Origin: an uncultured Actinomycetes bacterium
Lineage (GTDB): Bacteria > Actinomycetota > Thermoleophilia > Miltoncostaeales > Miltoncostaeaceae
NCBI GenBank assembly: GCA_903928615.1
Contig: CAIYRJ010000410.1
Coordinates: forward strand, 1 to 8,766
DNA length: 8,766 nucleotides
Direction: 5' to 3'
Every line of letters starts with the position of its first letter. Within the stretch, counting starts at the first letter, position 1. Of the stretch, positions 5,200 through 8,766 are shown piece after piece. Made by a program: the position numbers and the translations under genes. A model generated the notes under the pieces. It did not search any database. It worked only from the letters and a program-made list of their open reading frames with translations, and was not told where the DNA came from.

Positions 5200-6690
5200 A
5201 TGAACCGCGACGACGCCTGGAGCCGGCTCAACGAGTGGATGGGCACCCTCGCCGACCTCGACGGGGCCGCCGCCGTGCTCGAGTGGGACCGCGAGACGAT
5301 CATGCCGCCAGGGGCCGCCGAAGCCCGCGGGGCGCAGCTGGCCACGCTGGCCGGCCTGAGGCACCGCCACCTCCTCGACGGGTCGGTATCGGATGCCATC
5401 GATGTGGTCGCCGGGTCCGACGACCCGTGGCAGGCTGCGAGCGCCCGCATCGCCGTGCGCGAGCGGCAGCGTGCGGAGCGCGTCCCGGAGTCTCTCGTGC
5501 GTGCCCTTGCGGAGCAGTCGTCGCGCAGCGTGGCCACGTGGGCCGACGCGCGTCCCGCGGGCGACGTGGACGCATGGCTTTCCGAGGTGGGCCCGCTCGT
5601 GGCCCTCACCCGTGAGCAGGCAGCCGCACTCGCCGATGGCGGCGACCCGTACGACGCGCTGATCGACCTCTACGAGCCCGGCACCACGTACGCCATGCTG
5701 GATCCCGTGCTCGCCGATCTCGCCGAGCGGGTGCGGCCCCTCGTCGACGCCCTCGCGGGCACCGGCGGCCCGGCCCTCCCGACCGGCCCCTGGGACGAGG
5801 ACGCCCAGATGGCCATATCGCTCGAGGTTGCGCGGGACATCGGCTTCGATGAGCGACGGGGCCTCGTGGGGCGCACGGCGCACCCCGTGACGATGGGCCT
5901 CGGAGCAGGTGACACCCGGCTGTCCACCCGCGTGGATGTGACCGAGCCCCTCTCGTGCATCATGGCGCTGCTTCACGAGGGCGGGCACGCCCTGTACGAC
6001 CAGGGCATCCCCGAGGAGCGGCGGCGCACACTCGCCGGCGACGCGCCGTCCCTCGGGGCGCATGAGAGCCAGTCCCGCTTCTGGGAGAACCACGTGGGCC
6101 GCACGCCCGAGTTCTGGGAGGCCCTCTCCCCATCCATGGCAGCGGCCTTCCCCGAGGCCGCCGCGGGCCTCGCGCCCGCCGATTACGTACGCGCGCTGAA
6201 CCGCGTGGAGCGCCAGCCGATTCGCGTGGAGAGCGACGAGGTCACCTACGACCTCCACATCGTCCTGCGCACCCGCCTGGAGCGGGCCATCATCACGGGG
6301 GACATGGAGGTCGCGGACCTGCCGGATGCCTTCGACGCGGGGCTCCACGAGCTTCTGGGCGTCACGCCCGCGACGGCGGCACAGGGGGCCATGCAGGACA
6401 TCCACTGGGCTGCGGGCATCTTCGGGTACTTCCCCACCTACACGCTCGGCAACCTGTACGCGGCCCAACTGGCCGAGGCGGCGGAGGCCGCGGTGGGACC
6501 GATCGGCGCCGTGCTGGCCGAGGACGGTCCCGCTCCCCTGCTTGCGTTCCTGCGCGAGCGCGTGCACGGGCACGGGCGGGTGATGGAGACGCCGGAGCTC
6601 ATGCGGCAGGCGACGGGCAGCGACCTCTCGGCCGACCCGTTCATCGCCCACCTCGAGCGCACCTACTCCTCGACGTCCTCGCTGTCGTAG
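5200..6690 (+). CDS. M32 family metallocarboxypeptidase (carboxypeptidase Taq type)
   Basis: This 496-aa protein matches the usual length of about 500 for M32. The enzyme is a cytoplasmic zinc carboxypeptidase that removes C-terminal residues, with broad specificity. The zinc site is complete: H259-E260-G-G-H263 in LLHEGGHALYDQGIP and E289 in GAHESQSRFWENHVGR. The 26-residue step from H263 to E289 equals that of the Pyrococcus enzyme. Other family landmarks are the N-terminal VLEWDRETIMPPGAAEARGAQLATL (about 27-51), HPVTMGLGAGDTRLSTR in the middle, a LHIVLRTRLERAIITGD block, and AAGIFGYFPTYTLGNLYAAQL near the C-terminus. ATG 5200 is the only good start and is backed by the -10 box. The C-terminal 28 bp overlap the convergent apt gene. 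It stands as a single-gene transcript. Confidence 0.95.
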   Translation: MNRDDAWSRLNEWMGTLADLDGAAAVLEWDRETIMPPGAAEARGAQLATLAGLRHRHLLDGSVSDAIDVVAGSDDPWQAASARIAVRERQRAERVPESLVRALAEQSSRSVATWADARPAGDVDAWLSEVGPLVALTREQAAALADGGDPYDALIDLYEPGTTYAMLDPVLADLAERVRPLVDALAGTGGPALPTGPWDEDAQMAISLEVARDIGFDERRGLVGRTAHPVTMGLGAGDTRLSTRVDVTEPLSCIMALLHEGGHALYDQGIPEERRRTLAGDAPSLGAHESQSRFWENHVGRTPEFWEALSPSMAAAFPEAAAGLAPADYVRALNRVERQPIRVESDEVTYDLHIVLRTRLERAIITGDMEVADLPDAFDAGLHELLGVTPATAAQGAMQDIHWAAGIFGYFPTYTLGNLYAAQLAEAAEAAVGPIGAVLAEDGPAPLLAFLRERVHGHGRVMETPELMRQATGSDLSADPFIAHLERTYSSTSSLS

Positions 6691-7202
6691 GAGACGAGCG
6701 AGAGCACGTCGTAGCCCGCGAGGCGGTCCCTGCCGGGCAGGAAGGTGAGCTCCACCACGAAGGCGACGCCGGCCACCTCGCCACCGAGCTCCTCGACGAG
6801 CTGGCACTTGGCCGCTGCGGTGCCCCCGGTGGCGAGGAGGTCGTCGTGCACCAGCACGCGCTGCCCGGGCCTGATGGCATCGCGGTGCAACTCGAGCACG
6901 TCAGTGCCGTACTCGAGGTCGTACTCGCGGCTGATGACCTCATACGGCAGCTTGCCCGGCTTGCGCGCGCAGGCGAACCCGCACCCGAGGGAATGCGCGA
7001 TCGCGCCGCCCAGGATGAAGCCGCGGGCCTCCGCGCCCAGCACCACGTCGACCTCCCGCGGCCGCGCCCAGTCCGCGATGCCGTCAACGCACGCCGCCAG
7101 CCCCTGGGGATCCTCGAAGAGGGGCATGAGGTCGTAGAAGAGGATGCCCGGCTTGGGGTGATGCGGGATGCGACGGATCGCTCCGTCGATGTCGTAGCTC
7201 AT
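6663..7202 (-). CDS. apt: Adenine phosphoribosyltransferase
   Basis: This 179-aa enzyme makes AMP and pyrophosphate from adenine and PRPP (purine salvage, cytoplasm). The family features run in order: IPHHPKPGILFYDLMPLFED (12-31, normally IPDFPKPGI.F.DITPLL), GAEARGFILGGAIA (56-69), RKPGKLPYEVISREYDLEYG (80-99) and the PRPP loop VLVHDDLLATGGT (116-128). The loop has His119 where Val or Asp-rich variants are more usual. The sequence is a full-length, likely active enzyme. It starts at ATG 7202 with GGGAG 4 nt upstream and 11 nt after the stop of the MerR gene, so it should be the last gene of the FHA-MerR-apt operon. In many actinobacteria apt sits between secDF and relA, so this location is unusual. 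Its last 28 bp overlap the M32 gene. Confidence 0.93.
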   Translation of the reverse strand: MSYDIDGAIRRIPHHPKPGILFYDLMPLFEDPQGLAACVDGIADWARPREVDVVLGAEARGFILGGAIAHSLGCGFACARKPGKLPYEVISREYDLEYGTDVLELHRDAIRPGQRVLVHDDLLATGGTAAAKCQLVEELGGEVAGVAFVVELTFLPGRDRLAGYDVLSLVSYDSEDVEE

Positions 7203-7213
7203 GAGGCTCCCGG

Positions 7214-7951
7214 CTATGGGGTGGGAATGGACGAGACCACGCGGCGAAGCTCCTGCACCAGGATCAGGTCGCGCACGTGCGAGGCCAGTGCCGCCAGCGA
7301 CTCGAGCGACTCCACCGACTCGGCGCGCCGCTCGGGATTGGGCGATCGCAGGCCTGTGGACAGCACCTGCTCGAGGAGACCGGCCTCGCGCTCCGCGGCC
7401 ATCTTGAGGGTGCGCAGGTGGCGCGGCTCAAGGCCGTAGGCCCTCAGCTCCACCGCCGCCTTCACCAGCTCGAGGTCGGTGTCATCGAGGTCGTCCGTGC
7501 CGCTGATCAGCCCGTACTGGTCGAGGCTGCGCACCAGGTCGGCGTCGGCGCCGGACGCCGAGAGCACCTCGACGATCCCGTGGCGCTTGCCGTCGCGCGG
7601 CCCCGTGAGGTTCTCCCCCTTCAGCCGCCGCGACTGCTTCGCCGCGGCCACGGGCCCCGTGCGCATGGAGTCGAGCTCCTCGCGGATCACCTTCAGTGGC
7701 AGGAACTCGTCGCGCTGCAGCCGGAGGATCGTGCGAAGGCGCTCGACGTCCTTCGGGCCGTACACGCGGTAGCCGCCGCTGGTGCGACGGGGTGTGACCA
7801 GATCGCGGTCCTCGAGGTAACGGATCTTCGAGATGGAGAGATCCGGGAACTCCGGGCGCAGGGCGTCGCAGACCGCGCCGATGGTCATGCCCGCAGCGTG
7901 ATCACCATCGTCCGGCCCGAGGAGCTCGGTCTGGACGCCCGTGCTCATCAT
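7214..7951 (-). CDS. ftsR: MerR-family transcriptional regulator, FtsR-like
   Basis: This 245-aa regulator is longer than simple MerR proteins. The winged-helix DNA-binding part is at about res 20-95: MTIGAVCDAL, then SISKIRYLEDRDLVTPRRTSGGYRVYGPKDVERLRTI, with the RYLE and GYR.Y hallmarks. A second conserved region (about 140-200: LDQYGLISG, then VELRAYGLEPRHLRTLKMAAERE) matches the C-terminal region I know from FtsR of Corynebacterium and Rv1828 of Mycobacterium. There is no metal- or redox-sensing cysteine cluster, which also fits that group. Corynebacterial FtsR activates ftsZ; the same target here is inference. It overlaps the FHA gene by ATGA and a second in-frame ATG lies at 7948. Autoregulation through the inverted repeat at 8483-8501 is possible. 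The symbol rests on similarity plus gene order. Confidence 0.88.
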   Translation of the reverse strand: MMSTGVQTELLGPDDGDHAAGMTIGAVCDALRPEFPDLSISKIRYLEDRDLVTPRRTSGGYRVYGPKDVERLRTILRLQRDEFLPLKVIREELDSMRTGPVAAAKQSRRLKGENLTGPRDGKRHGIVEVLSASGADADLVRSLDQYGLISGTDDLDDTDLELVKAAVELRAYGLEPRHLRTLKMAAEREAGLLEQVLSTGLRSPNPERRAESVESLESLAALASHVRDLILVQELRRVVSSIPTP

Positions 7952-8403
7952 GCGATGAAGACCAGCCGGAACTTGCCCACCTGCACCTCATCGCCGTCGG
8001 CGAGGATCTCCGGGGTCTCGATGACGCGCCGGTTCACGTACGTGCCATTGGTGCTTCCGTCGTCCACCAGCACGAACCCCGCCGGCTCCTCGCGCACCTC
8101 GGCATGCGCGCGCGACACCGTGATGTCGTCGAGGAAGATGTCGCACTCCGGGGAGCGTCCGATCGTGGTGACCGGCTTCGCCAGGGGGAAGAACTCCCCC
8201 GTGCGGCCACCCTGCAGGCGCACCGCGAGGGCGGGGCCCAGGCGCGGCACGGGGCCCGGGGGCGTGGCTCCGAGCTCCATCGGTGCCTCGATCGGACCGG
8301 TGGCCTGCGTCTGCATGGCGGGGTCGGGCAACGAGCCCCCGCAGACGCCGCAGAAGCGGTCGCCGTCGGGGCGCTGGGCCCCGCATGCGGGGCAGGTCAC
8401 CAC
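7948..8403 (-). CDS. Zinc-ribbon FHA domain protein (GarA-like position)
   Basis: 151 aa in two parts. A zinc ribbon at the N-terminus has C4-x2-C7 and C18-x2-C21 (CPACG and FCGVCG). After a Pro/Gly-rich linker (about 28-58) an FHA domain follows (about 59-151) with the phosphothreonine-pocket residues G82-R83-S84, S97-R98-x-H100 and S117-T118-N119-G120. FHA domains bind phosphothreonine peptides, usually of Ser/Thr kinases or their targets. The location before an FtsR-like gene is that of GarA/OdhI, which controls 2-oxoglutarate metabolism. However, GarA has an N-terminal ETTS-type phosphorylation motif, which I do not see here. No GarA symbol is given for that reason. GTG 8403 is the start, with GGAG 6 nt upstream (after TGATCA); GTG 8400 is one codon shorter. 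Confidence 0.9.
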   Translation of the reverse strand: MVTCPACGAQRPDGDRFCGVCGGSLPDPAMQTQATGPIEAPMELGATPPGPVPRLGPALAVRLQGGRTGEFFPLAKPVTTIGRSPECDIFLDDITVSRAHAEVREEPAGFVLVDDGSTNGTYVNRRVIETPEILADGDEVQVGKFRLVFIA

Positions 8404-8459
8404 TGATCACTCCGATGCGACGCGTGTGCGGACACGGGACTCCCGGTCGAGGGCGGTCC

Positions 8460-8488
8460 ACACTAGTCGCGCCGCGCCAAACCCTCAA
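8460..8488 (-). promoter_or_regulatory. Promoter of the FHA-MerR-apt operon: TTGAGG, 17 bp, TAGTGT
   Basis: On the minus strand TTGAGG (8488 to 8483) is followed by exactly 17 bp and then TAGTGT (8465 to 8460). This is a good -35/-10 pair at ideal spacing. Transcription would start near 8453, leaving a leader of about 50 nt with a GGAG site before GTG 8403. The -35 hexamer is also one arm of the inverted repeat at 8483-8501. Confidence 0.55.
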
Positions 8489-8501
8489 GTAGTGGTTGAG
8501 G
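8483..8501. repeat. Inverted repeat CCTCAA-N7-TTGAGG, candidate operator
   Basis: A perfect 6-bp dyad with a 7-bp centre. It spans the stop codon of the PgsA-like gene and its inner-side arm forms the -35 box of the downstream operon. The arms resemble those of some MerR-family operators (the SoxR box has CCTCAA and TTGAGG arms). As an RNA hairpin it lacks a T-run, so a terminator is less likely. Confidence 0.5.
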
Positions 8502-8766
8502 TCATCTCCCCTGCACGTTGCGCCCTCACGCGTCCGACGGCGATCGCCACGTAGTTCAGGAACGTCAGCACCGACAGGCCCACGGCGCACCAGAAGACGG
8601 TGTCCACCCACGTGGCGGAGATCGCGAGGCCCACGGCCACGCACCCCATGTTGAACCCGGAGGACACCTTTCCCGCGAAGTCGATCTCCATGAGGATTCC
8701 CCGGCGGGCAAGCCACGCGAAGCCGGCGATCGAGGCCACATCACGCAGGAGGATGATGGTCGGCGC
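8485..8766 (-). CDS. CDP-alcohol phosphatidyltransferase (PgsA-like), C-terminal part only
   Basis: The frame is open to the right edge and gives the last 93 residues. It begins inside a membrane helix (APTIILLRDVASIAGFAW) and then has LARRGILMEIDFAGKVSSGFNMGCVAVGL. This fits the C-terminal 'R..l...G......GK..T..Q' region of phosphatidylglycerophosphate synthase-type enzymes, where the GK follows a short polar loop. A final hydrophobic pair follows (TVFWCAVGLSVLTFLNYVAIAVG) with a polar tail. The catalytic D-x2-D-G-x2-A-R motif would lie outside the window, so substrate and activity cannot be judged. A GTG at 8739 exists but would start within the first helix, so the real start is upstream. 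Mycobacteria also have a pgsA gene upstream of their garA-ftsR pair, which supports the call. It ends in MTSTTT at TGA 8485-8487. Confidence 0.72.
   Translation of the reverse strand, partial: APTIILLRDVASIAGFAWLARRGILMEIDFAGKVSSGFNMGCVAVGLAISATWVDTVFWCAVGLSVLTFLNYVAIAVGRVRAQRAGEMTSTTT

Noticed and set aside
5164..6807. Upstream extension of the small membrane-protein frame across the M32 gene
   Set aside because: The extension is the antisense shadow of a complete M32 carboxypeptidase. Only the part after GTG 5163 has protein-like hydrophobic structure and lies outside that gene.
8483..8501. HspR-type (HAIR) site or intrinsic terminator at the inverted repeat
   Set aside because: HAIR sites are CTTGAGT-N7-ACTCAAG, so the arms are in the opposite orientation here. 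A terminator is unlikely because the 6-bp stem has no T-run after it.
7277..8554. 425-codon plus-strand frame opposite the MerR and FHA genes
   Set aside because: Both minus-strand genes are recognised families with intact motifs; the plus frame shows only shadow composition.
1..8766. CRISPR array, tRNA/rRNA gene, insertion sequence, phage or defence gene, biosynthetic cluster
   Set aside because: I saw no direct-repeat/spacer pattern, tRNA-like cloverleaf, transposase or integrase motif, or restriction or toxin-antitoxin genes. The genes are ordinary chromosomal ones with uniform composition.

Overview
The window is very GC-rich, densely packed chromosomal DNA. It looks like an actinobacterium (phylum Actinomycetota), probably a little-studied or uncultured lineage. 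The reasons are a GarA-like FHA protein followed by an FtsR-like MerR regulator just downstream of a PgsA-type gene, a SepF-family protein, strong G/C preference at third codon positions, and several starts that look leaderless (a TANNNT -10 box 5-7 nt before the start codon). I see no rRNA, tRNA, insertion sequence, integrase, CRISPR array or other sign of a mobile or defence island. The genus cannot be named from this sequence.

Layout. Bases 1-650 (-) hold most of a class IV PLP aminotransferase, cut by the left edge. Divergent from it, 729-1709 (+) is a secreted M23 peptidase with a peptidoglycan-binding domain. It meets a convergent unknown gene (1706-2134, -) at a shared CTAG in which both stop codons lie. 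A possible four-gene (+) run follows: a DUF4367-like protein (2191-3138), a UspA-family protein (3148-3576), a short SepF-like division protein (3631-3984) and a DCC-family thiol oxidoreductase (3981-4346). The last appears to start at CTG inside a CTGA overlap. On the other strand are a ferritin (4350-4844) and a two-helix membrane protein (4915-5163). The membrane protein is transcribed divergently from a large M32 carboxypeptidase (5200-6690, +).

The right part is all on the minus strand, read from right to left: the C-terminal part of a CDP-alcohol phosphatidyltransferase (8485-8766), a promoter with an inverted repeat, a zinc-ribbon FHA protein (7948-8403), an FtsR-like MerR regulator (7214-7951, ATGA overlap) and adenine phosphoribosyltransferase (6663-7202). 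The last gene runs 28 bp into the end of the M32 gene.

Themes. Envelope and division functions recur (M23 hydrolase, SepF, PgsA-like enzyme, FtsR-like regulator), together with stress and iron handling (UspA, ferritin, DCC protein). I see no clearly new multi-gene system. The points most worth checking are the CTG start, the repeated leaderless promoter layout, the inverted repeat at the FHA-MerR promoter, the zinc-ribbon FHA architecture with apt in its operon, and the SepF lacking the usual N-terminal membrane anchor.
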